64,000 nucleotides of DNA, from NCBI GenBank assembly GCA_025786725.1, contig JAHLTZ010000014.1:248001-312000 (forward strand), in the 5' to 3' direction. The position numbers and the translations under genes are program-made. The DNA comes from Syncephalis fuscata. Its lineage: Eukaryota > Zoopagomycota > Zoopagomycetes > Zoopagales > Piptocephalidaceae. Positions 23,435-35,719 of the stretch are shown here, one piece after another (the first letter of the stretch is position 1; every line of letters starts with the position of its first letter). Below the pieces are notes generated by a model, which ran no database searches, was not told where the DNA came from, and saw only the letters and a list, made by a program, of their open reading frames with translations.

Positions 23435-24713
23435 ATGAATATTCTTCATCATAAAAGGCAAGTTAAATGCTGTTAAACAACAGGCATTAAATAGCTTATA
23501 TGTAAGTTTAGTTGGCACGTTTACAATGCAAAGAATCGTGAACGAGTTCGACAAGATGAAGAAAAGGCCCAGGCCGAAGAAGACAAGAAAAAGGAACGAA
23601 TTCAGATTGCCGTAAGTATTTATTATCTACATCAATACTAAATAACTCTATAATAATAGGAACGAGAAGATCGGCTAACGCTATTACGAGCCAAAGCTGC
23701 AAAACGCTATGGAACTGCATCAACAGATATTACGAGTAACGGCACAGAGGACGCCTCTTTTATTGATACTAGTACTGTCGAATTATCTATAGTAGAAAGC
23801 AATATAGTCGATGATGTACAGTCTAGTAGCCAAGATATTCATTCCAACAAACTACCCTCTAGCACAAATCTCGAACATATTAACCTGTTCAAAGAGGAAG
23901 AGGAGAAAGCAGCAGCAGCAAACAATAAAGAGGCAGTTAAATCATCCAAATCAACGCCCGTTAAACCTATGCCCAATGATTGTTTTGGTCAACTTGTTAA
24001 AGGTAAGTTATTATATGTGTTTATTACAATTAAATAATAATTTTATATTAGGCCGTGAACCGTGGTATATACATCGATCAACAACCATCAAATCAACAAG
24101 TGAAAATGATAGTAATAGGAGAAAATCACGGCTTTCAAGGTAAGCTATTTTAATGAATACCAACTGCTATTTAATCTAATAAATATGCATTTGTTATTAG
24201 ACCCGTTATTGCTCCTTCAATGATGTTGGAAGATCCTATGACGAACATGCGCCGTCATCGTAACCGTAATGGGAACGAACATAAAACAAAACATGCATCT
24301 AAAACTATTGATACTAAAACTGCTACATCAATTGGTTCGGTAAGTAGTTGTGATTAAATTGTGAATGTTGCTAACACACTATAAAGGGGGCAATAGAATC
24401 AACCAAGGGCAATAGCATTGAACAGTTACGAAAAGAGCGACTTGAACGGGAAAAGAGAGAACAAAAGCGTGCCAATGAACTATTAGGCATTGGACCAATT
24501 AGACTGAATGAACGCGATGCAATCTATCATTCACAGTATAATCCAGAATTGACACAACATGCACATCGTCATAATTCCCGACCATCATCATCTTCAACAA
24601 CGGATAGGAATGCAAGTCGATCGCATCGTTATTATAATGATCGTGATCATAAGAGTGATAGAAAGACACAATCACGTCGATCACGTTATCATTCTGACCA
24701 TCGTCCATATTAA
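23435..24713 (+). CDS. LENG1-like protein with CIR N-terminal domain
   Basis: The N-terminus MNILHHKSWHVYNAKNRERV is recovered only by splicing a 23-nt first exon (23435-23457) to 23512. The intron has a GC donor (AAAAG|GCAAGT). Further exons begin at 23660, 24052, about 24202 and about 24387, and all join in frame. MNIL-x-x-KSWHV followed by a charged RVRQDEEKAQAEE helix is the hallmark of the CIR_N domain as found in LENG1 (leukocyte receptor cluster member 1). A second conserved block, REPWYIHRS, and the C-terminal LRKERLEREKREQKRANELL plus YHSQYNPEL also match LENG1. The tail is rich in RS, RD and His, typical of splicing-associated proteins. A role in RNA processing is inferred from family and composition. 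It is convergent with Ku70, with 22 bp between the stops. Confidence 0.82.
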
Positions 24714-24735
24714 GATTACTTTATTAATGAAGAAA

Positions 24736-27570
24736 TTACAGATGTGGCTTCACTGCTTGCATAACACGCGCCACTAATTCAGCCTTTTTAGTATTATTTG
24801 TAGATTGTTTACTAATACCGTGTAGATAGCCTTTCAGTTGCTCCACTGTCAACTAAATAGCCATTTAAAGAACAAAATAAATTACTATTGTATTTTTTAA
24901 CATGAGTAATTATTAGTTTACCTGGTTTACCTTGTTCATACGTGCCAGTTGGAGTATATGATCATGGCTTACACCGTCTTTCTTCGTCTTATTAACCCGT
25001 AGATTACCATCAGCATCATACTATTGTCTAATGCCTAAGTGTTGATCATTTATTGCGTGGTCTTTTAACTAACCTCGGCCTTTCGTTTCATCAAGAAAAC
25101 ATAATGGTCCAGATCAATTTGAGATTTAAATTGACGTACTAAATCACCGATTCTCTATTAAAACAGCATAAATACTAATGTTAATAGCAATAATGTGGTA
25201 GAAATACCTGAGAAGTTCCTTTAGTATATTTTAGAATTTTATTGGCTGGTTCTGGTATATCTCGGCCTAAAGCTACAGCTTTGAGCACTTCATTATGTCG
25301 CTGTATTACTAAAGTAATTAAATGTTAGTAATTAAATAAATACAGGTATATCGATGTATGTATATATGTACCAGGATTATTAAACATATCAGCTTGGAAG
25401 CTTTGTTTAAGAGCCAATTTACTGATTATTCTTTTAACTAAATCAATCTGTTCTTCTGATGCTATTGGTTATTAATAGGTATTGGCAATTTAGTATGTTA
25501 TATCGCTATTGTATTGATGTATACCTTCGATAGGTGTATTTACAGGTATATGGCGAATAGCATCACTAAATGGCAAAGTAATAATATGAAAGCCTGGTGG
25601 TTCCACCTGACCGTAATCATCAACCACTTCTAACTGTATTATAACTGTGTTAGTAGTATACTAGTTGCTACTATTGGTAATTATACCTGGGGTAATAGTG
25701 CAACCAAACGTGGTCCTGAGTATTTTTTCATAATTAAACGGCAAATAGCCACGTATTTCTTTTCAGCGAGTGTTCTTAACAGTGCTGTAAATGTTGTTAT
25801 ACTGCCTTGATAAGTCTATTATTTATTAGTTCGTCTATCTATTATTTATATAGTGTTTTACCGCTTCATCAGGATAGGCAAAATACGGTGGTGACACTGT
25901 ATGGTGTAGCTTAAGAGAGTTTTGTGGTTTAAATCCCAATAAACGTATACCTATGATAGAATAAGCTATATTAAATTAAATAAGCCAATCTACTGACCAG
26001 GTTCACCAAATGTTATCATTTGTTCTAATTCTTGTTTTGTGAACACAACCTATAATTATTCATTAAATTAATAATTATAATTGCCCTTTAATACTAATAT
26101 ACTACCTTTTCTCCACCAAACATATAATAATAATGTACTTGATCTTTATCAACATGCGTATCGGTATTCTAGTAAATATATCCAATAATAAACATAACAT
26201 TTAATTAAATATATATATACAATAGCTTACTTTTATGACTAACTCTGTCTTTGATTGTACATTATAGGCAAACCCATCATTAAAATAGAAAGGTCTACTC
26301 TTTTGCTTATTCTGTCTATCCAATAGTTTATATCTAATAAATGATTATAAATAAATATTAGTAAATAGTAAAATATCTACCTACATGCTAACACCAATTG
26401 TTAAGCGGTCAGTTAAAGCAAAAGGAAGCTGCATCTGAGCGCGTTTTTTAGTCATTCGTCGCTTCACTTTAATAAGCAACTCTTTATATTGGTTGGAAAC
26501 TGGCATTTCTCTCCACATATCGCTATGATCGTTATCGGCATCATTTAAATGTTTTGAAAGAATGGTCTAATACATATCAGTATGTAGAATCCATTTAATA
26601 CAAATCTGCCCACTTTATAGAACTTTAACGGATCAAATCGTGGATCTAAAGAACTTAATTGAAATAGTTCAATTCGAATACCTGAACTATAAAGGCTCTA
26701 ATGGGGTTTATTAGTAGTATATCATCAAATGGTAATAAACCTTACACTAATCTGTTCATGAATTATTTGTTGTGATTCAGGCTGAGATGCATAAGGTGTA
26801 GCATTATTTGTCATAAGAAATATCCGTTTAGTGCCTGTATATTGTTCGCTAGTTTACAGGTAATTATTCTAATGCATATTACCAAATACTAATATTAGCT
26901 GTATAATTACCTAGTAGGAAATACATTTTGACATACTTTAAGCACATCACTTAAACTACTGTCTGTTGTGGCAACTTGGCCAACAATTTGTTCGATCTTT
27001 TGAGGATCTATATAGTTAATTATTAATAACTGATATGTATATAAATATAAATATACTGCTAAATAACATAACTAAACAGTTAACTTACTTTTGGTAAACA
27101 CTTCTAATTGTTTAACTTGCTCAGCACTTGATTCTTCCAAGTCTTGTAACAAGTAGATATGCTCAAACATCTCTTTATTACTACTCTCCAGCTATACTCA
27201 TTATTATTGATAACATTATATACGTTAAATAGCGTCAGTATGCATTAAATAAGTAAATATGCAATTTACCGTGCCATAGAATAAAATACCTATACGCTCT
27301 GTATTACTCTTAGGTAGCTTATCCAGCAATACAGTACTTGCACAGCGTAAAGCGAATAAAAAAGGTATTTCGCCATACTTATTGGCTTGTCTCATAGCGG
27401 TAGAGGCATCGATAACAAATAGAGTGCAGTCTACACTACGTATATGTATCTGTAATACGATGCTTAGTTGGCATACTATTATTGTATACGCCAATTACCT
27501 GTTGCTCTTCGGCAACCGTCTCTTCAATATCATTTGCTTCTTTAAAACTAAATTCTTGAGATTCAGTCAT
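24736..27570 (-). CDS. KU70: Ku70 subunit of the Ku DNA-end-binding heterodimer
   Basis: Many small exons (a dozen or more, introns about 45-65 bp) on the minus strand. Exon 1 (27570-27499) encodes an acidic 24-residue start (MTESQEFSFKEANDIEETVA). Next is a von Willebrand A-like domain: CTLFVIDASTAMRQ, then FALRCASTVLLDKLPKSNTE and IGILFYGT. The Ku core includes KRRMTKKRAQMQLPFALTDR, LTIGV, and ITFGEPGIRLLGFKP-like and VEPPGFHIITLPFSDAIRH segments. The C-terminal end (KAELVARVMQAVKP) is a SAP DNA-binding motif. Ku70 pairs with Ku80, binds broken DNA ends and starts non-homologous end joining; it also protects telomeres. The full reading frame was sampled rather than completely reconstructed. 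It lies head-to-tail behind the bL28m gene. Confidence 0.88.
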
Positions 27571-27675
27571 GTTTAAAAAGAATGAAATAGAAAATTTATA
27601 CAGATACATTCATGTAAAATAGATTTATTATTATTATTTATAGCGTCAGTGATAGGTCAGCGTACTTTTAGTCAT

Positions 27676-28165
27676 TTAAACGGCTTCTGCCTTTTCTAAT
27701 CTCTTTGTCAGTTTTGGCATAGGCTTCTCGTTTGACTTTAAGTTTAAATTACGACGAGCGGCCACCTTCTCTTCCAACACGCGCTTTAACCGAACACCGG
27801 CTTCACTGGCCAGTTTATCGTCGCGTGTCTTTAACAAATAATTATCGAGTCCGCCTTTTTTGTCAATAGTACGCAATGCAGCGGCTGTCACTCTGAATCG
27901 AACCATACGACCTAGAATATCTGAATAAAGACGTTTGTTTTGTACATTGGGTAGCCATGTACTAATAGTAATAATAACAATAGTAGCAATGGCGGCGATG
28001 TTAGATTAATACGTATATTAGCTGAATCTATACTTACCGCCGTGTCTTTTTCAGTGAGAATGGTTTGTTATTACCAAATTGAATGTGCTTTCCATCAAAT
28101 AAACCACGCTGTGCACGCTTAAATGTGTTGACCGCGTTGGCGTAAAGTGTAAGCGATGGCTGCAT
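27676..28165 (-). CDS. Mitochondrial ribosomal protein bL28m
   Basis: Two exons (28165-28038 and 27961-27676) give 137 residues. The bL28 signature is clear: KRAQRGLFDGKHIQFGNNK, KKTRRTWLPNVQNKRL split by the intron, then VRFRVTAAALRTIDKKGGLD and YLLKTRDDKL. Bacterial bL28 is about 78 residues; the extra C-terminal Lys/Glu-rich extension (VLEEKVAARRNLNLKS...) is typical of mitochondrial forms such as yeast MRPL24. The first residues (MQPSLTLYANAVNTFKRAQR) are basic and could be a targeting sequence. It acts in the large subunit of the mitochondrial ribosome. It is divergent from EMC7, with 171 bp between the starts. Confidence 0.92.
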
Positions 28166-28336
28166 GTTGTGCTGCTGTAGTCGTTTGTAGAAAATAAATG
28201 GAGGAAAAATGTTGTAACAGCATCATTTATGTTTTCACTAGTTTTACTAACTACTCCTCATTGTGTATTGACACTAATTCCCTACTAACACTGTTTCTCC
28301 TTTCTTTGTTATACATCTACACTGCTATTACTCAAT
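28166..28336. promoter_or_regulatory. Divergent promoter of bL28m and EMC7
   Basis: 171 bp between divergent start codons. A pyrimidine-rich stretch (CTGTTTCTCCTTTCTTTGTT, about 28290-28309) precedes the EMC7 start. No defined factor site is claimed. Confidence 0.45.
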
Positions 28337-29352
28337 ATGAAGTAGTAAGTGGCGATTAAGCGTATTTATTTGAGTGGTAGACTTTAATGGTTATTTACAG
28401 TCTACTTGGACCGTTGACACTACTGTTTGTTTGGTTAACAACCTGTTGTGTATGGGCAGCCACAAATATTCAAGGCTCTATCGTGCGTAATGAAGCTATT
28501 CCCGGTATGTATGAACAAGTATAGCCGTGGTATAGATATTAAATAGAAATACGTGTAAAATATTAGAACTATCTCTTCTATCTTCTTCAACGTTGGTAGT
28601 TTTGGACAATGGCAATCATGTAGGTCATGTTCGACAGGATGGCAGTTTCGTCATGTAAGCTTATTTGAGTATTGGTATTACAATTGAGTTAATAGCCATA
28701 AATTATTACGTATTACGTATTGTATATTAGACCAATGGTAGCAGACGGTGATTATTTACTCGAAGTATGGACTACTAGCCTTGAATTCCCCAGAGTATGA
28801 TTCATACAATATATATATATAGCTTTTAATCAACTAATTCATCATATTTATAGATGAAGCTATCGGTCAAGCAAGGTGTTGTTTATCCTAGTGTAACAGA
28901 AGTAGGCGCAGACTGGTCAAGTGCTGGTCCAGAGCTGCCTTATCCATTATTGCTGGTACCTCGCGGCAAGCGTCAATTCTTTACGGTAATAACAATAACA
29001 ACAATTGTTTGTTCGCTGTACTAATATGAAATTGTTAATTGTAGAAACGAGAAGGATTTAGCATTCTTGGACTGTTTGCCAATCCATATATGCTTATGAT
29101 GGGCTTTAGTGTTATTATGCTAGTAGTGATGCCCAAGATGATGAAAAGTATGGGTAAGTATTAGAAATATACTATCTATTTAGTTACTAATTAATTAATG
29201 TTAATTAATAACATTATTCTATTGATGTGTATCTATTAGATCCTGAAGCATTACAAGAAATGCAACAGAATCAAAATAATATTCAGAATAGTCTTGAAAA
29301 TATGCCAGATATTTCACAGAAATTGGCCAACTTTTTTGCACCTAATTCATAG
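28337..29352 (+). CDS. EMC7: ER membrane protein complex subunit 7
   Basis: Seven exons: 28337-28344 (only 8 nt, ATGAAGTA), 28401-28504, 28567-28654, 28731-28794, 28854-28985, 29045-29153 and 29240-29352. They join in frame. The product starts with a signal peptide (YLLGPLTLLFVWLTTCCVWA). A beta-sandwich domain follows with VVLDNGNHVGHVRQDGSFV and MVADGDYLLEVWT, matching the DUF2012/EMC7 luminal domain. After LPYPLLLVPRGKRQFFTKRE comes one transmembrane helix (NPYMLMMGFSVIMLVVMPKM). The cytosolic tail contains DPEALQEMQQNQ and LPDIS-like MPDISQKLANFF. EMC inserts tail-anchored and multipass proteins into the ER membrane. The first intron interrupts the second codon after ATG, so the start is missed without splicing. 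Confidence 0.92.
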
Positions 29353-29602
29353 CGAACAATCTCTAGCGAACAATCCCTAGTGAACACTTCATAGTAAATA
29401 AATACTGTGCAATGATTGGAAGTGAACGCGAATGTGTAGCAATCGATGATTGGCCAGTATAGAGCCATATCTGCCCTTGACTCCTTTTAAACTGTTACTT
29501 ACGCTTTTACCATTATTTCTACACACCTCTACTTCATACGCCGCCGTTTATCGACTAGCTACAGCTTCTATTTTTCTAACTTGATTCTACGTCTTTACTA
29601 CA

Positions 29603-30023
29603 ATGTCGGATCACGCCGAATCATTTCTCGATGAACCACGTCAGTTCATCAAGGAAAGCCAACAGCTATTGAATCGCTGCACTAAGCCGGATCGTAAAGG
29701 TATGTCAGTTTGCATGTTCTTGTAGAACATGCGACTGTAAAGTTCTAGCATTAATAGTAGTATTATAGAATATATCAAGGTGGCACAGGCTGTTTCTATG
29801 GGCTTTTTCGTTATGGGCTTTATTGGATTCTTTGTCAAGGTATGTATAAAGATGAGCGTGTCAGTCAATTGTCTTAATATTAATATGTTATTTATAAATA
29901 TGTCTGTGTATAATCTAGCTTATCCATATTCCAATCAACAACATCATTGTGTAAGTGAATGTTTAAGCTATTAATATTAGAGCTAATTATTATTATTATT
30001 ATTATTATAGTGGTGGTGCCTAA
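29603..30023 (+). CDS. SSS1: Sec61 gamma / SSS1 translocon subunit
   Basis: Four exons (29603-29699, 29769-29839, 29919-29950, 30011-30023) give 70 residues, the normal size. The cytosolic amphipathic part reads FLDEPRQFIKESQQLLNRC, then TKPDRKEYIKVAQAVSMG. One transmembrane helix follows ([20 protein letters not shown]), and the protein ends IIVGGA. These are hallmark SecE/Sec61 gamma features, including the KPDRKE-Y motif. The last exon is 13 nt including the stop, reached after a TTA-rich acceptor tract. Sec61 gamma clamps the two halves of the Sec61 channel at the ER. It follows EMC7 in the same orientation, so two ER-insertion genes are adjacent. Confidence 0.95.
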
Positions 30024-30456
30024 GTAAAATGCAAAAAACAGACATAATTAAAGTTCAACTTAAAATGCATTTTATTTTAGCGCTATAATTAACTAAATGA
30101 ATATTGTTTAAGCCATTGATTTAAATATCTTAAATATTTTAAATGAATTAAATTAAAGATTTAATCAAATATGGATAATTTAACTGAAATAGAAGATGTA
30201 GATTTAATATGCATGCACTACACAACACAATGTGATAATAACACTAGGGACATGAAATATGCATAGTAATTATAATAACTAAATGAGACTCTATTGTATG
30301 AGAGGACTGACAGTATATGAATGGAATAGATTACGAGCACACCCATCGTAATCTAGACCAAAAGCTATTGTTTCAATGATGATGATGATGATATTGACAA
30401 TGCTGATATTGACAATGATGATATTGCTGTTGTATTGCTAATGCCAATAGTTGCCA
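30024..30456. other. Convergent intergenic region
   Basis: AT-rich 3' regions of SSS1 and the WOPR gene. A GAT-type simple repeat is near 30377-30392. Nothing else was recognised. Confidence 0.5.
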
Positions 30457-31276
30457 TTATAGGCGTAGGTGTGCACCTAGTGCATTGACTTGACGGCGAT
30501 CTTCATCACTACGTGGTTGCCATAAATTGTTGATATGACCAGCATGAGAGCCATAGTGAGCATTGTTGTTTGGTGAGCGTTCTCGGTAGTCGCGCATTGA
30601 TGCATTCGTGTCATTGCAGTCGTTATGTGTATACGTATGAGCGGTGGTCATCATAGGCAGTAGAATTCTTGACTGTCCAATGCAAGGACTGTTTGTGTAG
30701 CTGATGCTCATTTGCTGTAAATCATAAGCGCTTGGTGTAATAAATGCTACAGGCGTTGGTGGCAACAATGCCATACCTAAGGGTGCAGTGTGCAACGAGA
30801 CAGTCGCTGCGGTAGGTGAGAGTGGAGCAGTGGTAACGCAGCTAGCATAAGCGTGGCCAGGCACAGATGCTAGGCGTGGCTGATGTAGCAGAACAGCCGG
30901 TGTTGTAGGCGAATGTTCAGGTGGAGTAAGCGGTGGCGTGCTAGCCATTTCCCAGACGCGTTCATTATACATCATTGTAGAATCGTGCGTATTACCTTCT
31001 GGCATTTGACCATGATGATGCCACGACGACGGCGATGGCTGTGGAAGCGGCAAGTGCCATTCTTTCTGTGGTGGGCTGCGTGGTGCCTGTTTCGGTGATG
31101 GTACACGTGGACTCGACTCGCGATACACTGATCTAGACGACCTATAAGATAAATCGTGATCATGTTCGCTGGAAGAAACAGGTATCATGCTATGCGCGAA
31201 TTGTTGGGGTAGCATCTGCTTTGTGTCATGAGATGCTGCATGTCTGGGGAAAGCATATTCGTTATGGCCGAATGAC

Positions 31277-31314
<38 letters not shown>

Positions 31315-32211
31315 TAGTTGTAGTTGCTGCTGCTGTAGTTGCTGCTGCTGCTGTTGTAGTTGCTGCTGTTGTTGTTGTTGCTGTTGTGAATGCTGAAATA
31401 GTTCAGATGCGGATCGCATGGTTTGCAGTGGCGATGTCTCATCGACGCACATATCATGTGCTATTGAATGCAGCTCAGGATATATTTCGCGTGGAATTTG
31501 GACATGCTGTAATCTAGGATCAAATCGTGGACGTGGAAGAGCTCCTGTTGCCAGATCTGACTCAGAAAAGTATGAAATCAAATGAAGACGGCGACCAGAG
31601 CTGGTTTCAACAGCAATGGTACGTTTAATAAGGCCGTTTTGCTTAAAAAGCAGTCGCTTACTACCATAACGGGTTGGATTTGGAATAGCTGCAACAAGCG
31701 AAGCAGCCGTAGGAGAAACAGGCATAACATTGCCGCTACTCGAGCTATAGCCATGCGAGCGGTTATACATGCCACCGGTTGGCATAATACTCTCTGACAT
31801 TGGATCTTCGGGCGAGTCAATGTCCATAGCTTCGGTGCGTCGACAGGATAGTTCGCGATAAACGAGGAACCGGCCTCGAATGCGAGAGGGAGACCAAAGA
31901 CGGCCATCGGTCCAACGACGCACATCCGACTCCTCTTCGTCCCATACGTAGACGGAGCCGGAGCGGAGCCAGCGTCGCTCACGTTCGTTAAGCCGGCGGT
32001 GGACGCGCGGCAACGAGCCAACACGACAACTTTCAAAGATAAGTAGCGCGTCTTGAACGGTTTCAATATAGCCGAAATAAGTCTCCATACCACAGAATGG
32101 TACTGAGCCATCGTCGTTACCAGCAGTGGTATCAACGACACCATTCTGTACCCAGTCGGCACGAGTGTTAGCTCCTGCGGACATTGATACACCTGCGTTG
32201 TTATAACTCAT
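30457..32211 (-). CDS. WOPR-domain (Gti1/Pac2 family) transcription factor
   Basis: Single exon, 584 residues. The N-terminal half has the bipartite WOPR DNA-binding fold: METYFGYIETVQDALLIFES, then LNERERRWLRSGSVYVWDEE, RWTDGRLWSPSRIRGRFLVY, a Ser-rich linker, and KQNGLIKRTIAV near residue 190 with RRLHLISYFSESD. A long glutamine tract with leucines follows at about residues 278-325 (CAG/CAA repeats; plus strand 31277-31385). The rest is Pro-, Ser- and His-rich and low in complexity, probably an activation region. WOPR proteins (Wor1, Ryp1, Sge1, Gti1, Pac2) are fungal master regulators of morphology, secondary metabolism and effector genes. Which paralogue this is cannot be told. About 1.7 kb of non-coding DNA lies upstream. 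Confidence 0.9.
31277..31385 (-). repeat. CAG/CAA polyglutamine microsatellite inside the WOPR gene
   Basis: Nearly uninterrupted CTG/TTG triplets on the plus strand (CAG/CAA on the coding strand), encoding Gln with a few Leu. Likely to be length-variable between strains. Confidence 0.85.
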
Positions 32212-33905
32212 GTTAAGCTTTTAAAAGGCGTAGCACAAAGGCAATAAAATGATAGAGTAGAGCAACTGTTAAGCGTGTCAAAAGATTGATTCGAATATTA
32301 ATTCGTCTATGGTGTCTATTTGAATAGTCTATATGTTTTAGCCGAAGGCTATAAAAATATGGCAATAAAATCTATCGAAATATTGAAAAATGCTTGCGCA
32401 ACAGAAACAACAGCAATATGTAAACGCAAGTTTTGTTATTAGAAATAAAGGCAACTAAAGCACTGATTTCTAACTAAGTAAATAAGATAACTGGTAAAAC
32501 ACTTAAAATTAATTGTAACAGAAGGATACACAAAGCAATTAATCGGGGATTCTATAGGGATAAACCGCAAGCGTAAAATCTACACAATTGTATAGTAGCA
32601 AATATGGATAAACTGAGAATAAAGGAAATTGATGTATGGAAATACGAAAGGCAAACAGGGCAAATATTAACGAAATGGCGGAAAAACGAAGTAGGCAATG
32701 AAAAGGAAACGAGAAGTATTGAAGTAATGGTATCCGTTGTAAGAGTAAAGAAAAGCGACGAGAAAAGAAGTTGAAATAGCCAACAAATAAGTCAGCATTT
32801 TACGCTGGTCACATATTTTGAAGTCCAATGCTGGCAAAACATCATGTGCAGACAGCGCGACTACGTTGGCGATGCAACGATGGCGCGTGTTCATTCGGGT
32901 AAGTTATTTTGCTCAACGACTCCTTGAGTGAAATCAGATGATGCACATGAGAATAGCCTTGAAGCGGTATGGCATTAGAAAGGATGTTACCGATAGTATG
33001 GCAGTAGCACTATGGTATGGATGAAGAGGGTCAAACACATGATCCATTTAACAATAAACTTGAAAATACTACATTTAACCATTGCTAGTATTGCTGCTGT
33101 TGTTAGCAGCAGTATTGGCATTAATGTTGCCATATATTGTTACTTGTAATGGCTAAGAATACTGACGAGTTTATTGCGCATTATTAGATGCAGTAATAAC
33201 GCACCAATAATAACTAAACGACTTTGTTTAAGCTTGAATAAGCTGAATTGCCAATCAGGTGATATATACGAGCAAGCCTATGCAATAAACACTCTTTTGT
33301 GCTCTTAATTTTAGCGAAGACAAGGCGAACGACGCTTGTGTACCCCTTGTTGACCAGTAGATTGCCTTGGTTATTTTAGGCCAGTCTTTTACGACCATGA
33401 CTAGTACAGGGGCAGTAGGTACGAATGGCATGTTATATTGTCTTCTACATTGCGACACAGAAATACACAAAGAACAGATAGACACATACGCAGGCACATG
33501 TCACGTTTTAGATAACCACATGTTATTCGGCCACATGTGCACAGACAAAATCGTATTTTTGAACCTGCACATTAATGAAGTAACTTGCATGTCCAACACG
33601 ACCATGCGGCTAGAAGCATGTAAATCAGCCTATAGAAAAGTTTCTTTATAACGACGTGAACTGGCCACGCTTTAGTTATTTGGCTTGATTTAGTAATAGT
33701 ATCACACTGTGACCTGTACTCAGTCGGAATATTCATTTACCAGTCAGGCACATTTAGGGACTATTCTAATATGGAATGAGTAGCATGATACCTGCAATAT
33801 TAATAAACTGTTATTGCTATTGTAGTTATTATTATTATTAGTGGTATTAAATTTATTAGTGGTATTAAATTTATTATCAAAGTGTTATAAGTGAAATAGA
33901 TGTAG
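32212..33905. other. Long intergenic region upstream of the WOPR gene
   Basis: About 1.7 kb with no convincing gene. A 94-codon open frame at 33367-33651 begins with a non-ATG codon and has no recognisable domain. The right end holds the 3' region of the DPAGT1 gene. Extended regulatory DNA or a long leader for the WOPR gene is possible but unproven. Confidence 0.5.
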
Positions 33906-35719
33906 TTATGAGTGCACTTCATTGTAAAATAAATATACAAGATGATAGCGAACCCAAAACGCTAGCAAGCTTCCCAGCACCTGCAATAGCATTACCACTA
34001 GGCATAAACGATCTTCGCGCATCGGCCCGAATCGTACTAGCAAGAAATTGAGCAATGTAAAGTTTGAGCAGTATACGGGGCGGTCTGGATCGTTGAGCAA
34101 TTGTTCTGATGTAAGCCAAGTTAATTTGACGTGTGGCATGCCTATAACAGTAAGGCCCGTGGAGATGTGGCGTGCGCGCGTAACGTGTGCCAGTCCAAGC
34201 GTGTCGTATAGATCAATAATAATGCGGCCTCGTGCATTCAGCTCTTTCAAGTCCGCTCCACTTGCTTCCAATTGGCCGGTAATAGGATTAAGCCTGGTTG
34301 GTGTTGGTAATAGTACACGTTTTTATTATTATGCGTGATTATTTTATATAAAAGTTGAATGCGTGTATTAGTCATCATCTATAAATTAGTGATGGGCTTA
34401 CCTAGGCATTCGGTGTCGAGGACATGGCACGAGGTGGAACAGTTGTGGCAGAGAATATGCAAAGTTAATTAGCTGTGGAATAAAGAACAATAAAGCTGTT
34501 TTGCTAAAATGTCCTAATATCGATACAACGGCAAATGTCATGCCGGCAAAGTAGCAATAAGTATCTCCAACAAACACACGTGCCGGGAACCTTTGAACAA
34601 TGTGAGAAAATAGCAGCTGTAGATCATAACCACCTACCAATTATACCATAACAAAGCAAATGATACGCCAATAAATGGCAATAGGAAATGAAGTGAAAAT
34701 AAATGAGCACTCACTGCAGCCGGATCAGCATCGTTTAAGTGTATAAAGTCATTGAATGCAATTGACATGGCAATAATTAATGATTGGCCCACTTCTAGGC
34801 CATTAATACCAGCCAGGATATTGATGGCATTGGTGCAAAATATCGATAGCATACTCATGTACACGTAATAAATGGGTCCTAAATTAAAGATGTATTAGTG
34901 TTTGGTTTGTTTATAAATTTATAGATTTAACTAACTTACCAAGCTCAATAAGGCGACCAAATAACCAGCGTAATGGCGTGGGCACAACGACTGCAGTGGC
35001 ACCACCTGATTCATAATAGACAGCAAGTAATGGAATTGATGCAATACATGGTAGAAAGAGCTTATGCCTCCAACGAATATCAAACACATCATCGGCAAAT
35101 CCTAATAGTGCCATACTTTGTAGAGACAATAAAGCAGATAGCATATCACCTAACTGTTATTGCAATAGAATAGCTGTTAGCATATAGATAATAGGTTAGC
35201 ATGTGCCACCCACTTTAGTCTGAGAAAAGCGAAACTGTGCACCGCCACCTTCTCCGGTCTCCATCCAACGTAGAAATGGAAATGGGATAAACAGGAAAAG
35301 AACTACAAGATAAACAGACGCCACAGCAAGACCCAAGCTCTCCGGGCTAATAAAATAAAAATAAAGTAATAAATAAACAAGAATATGTATGTATGTATGT
35401 ATGTATATGCATGTACGTTTAGTCTACGTATCATTGTGCCCATTAAGAAGACAGAGTAAAGTGTGATTACTTACAGCTCTTGTTGCTCTTTTTTCAGCAA
35501 GTCGCGTCCTTTAAGTCCAGCTTCTTTAAAGGCTGAACCAACATAGGGGATTAGGAAAAAAGCCGATATACCAGCTAGTAGCATGGCAAACACCAATACT
35601 AGTAGAACATGAGTGCTTTCCTTTGGTATCGGTAGCGCAAGTAGTTCTTGTTGATGTGCAACATACAATCCCAAGATGCCACCCGTCAAACTCACAGCAC
35701 CCAAAGCTTTAGTAAGCAT
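33906..35719 (-). CDS. ALG7: UDP-GlcNAc:dolichyl-phosphate GlcNAc-1-P transferase
   Basis: Six exons on the minus strand join in frame, starting at ATG 35719 ([14 protein letters not shown]). This is the first enzyme of the dolichol-linked oligosaccharide pathway for N-glycosylation, a multipass ER protein and the target of tunicamycin. Diagnostic segments are [31 protein letters not shown] with the catalytic Asp pair, [54 protein letters not shown] and [15 protein letters not shown]. About ten hydrophobic helices are visible. Exon 5 is entered by the acceptor CAAAG before FPARVFVGD. The C-terminus ends with a hydrophobic [17 protein letters not shown]. An upstream in-frame GTG at 35728 was not used. 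The gene is divergent from NOG1. Confidence 0.94.
35383..35410. repeat. GTAT/ATGT microsatellite in ALG7 intron 1
   Basis: Short (ATGT)n tract, about six units, inside the first intron of the transferase gene. Confidence 0.7.

Noticed and set aside
31221-31517. Alanine/valine-rich frame opposite the WOPR gene
   Set aside because: It is produced by the CAG repeat read on the other strand.
33367-33651. 94-codon open frame upstream of the WOPR gene
   Set aside because: It begins with a non-ATG codon and has no recognisable domain or splice support.
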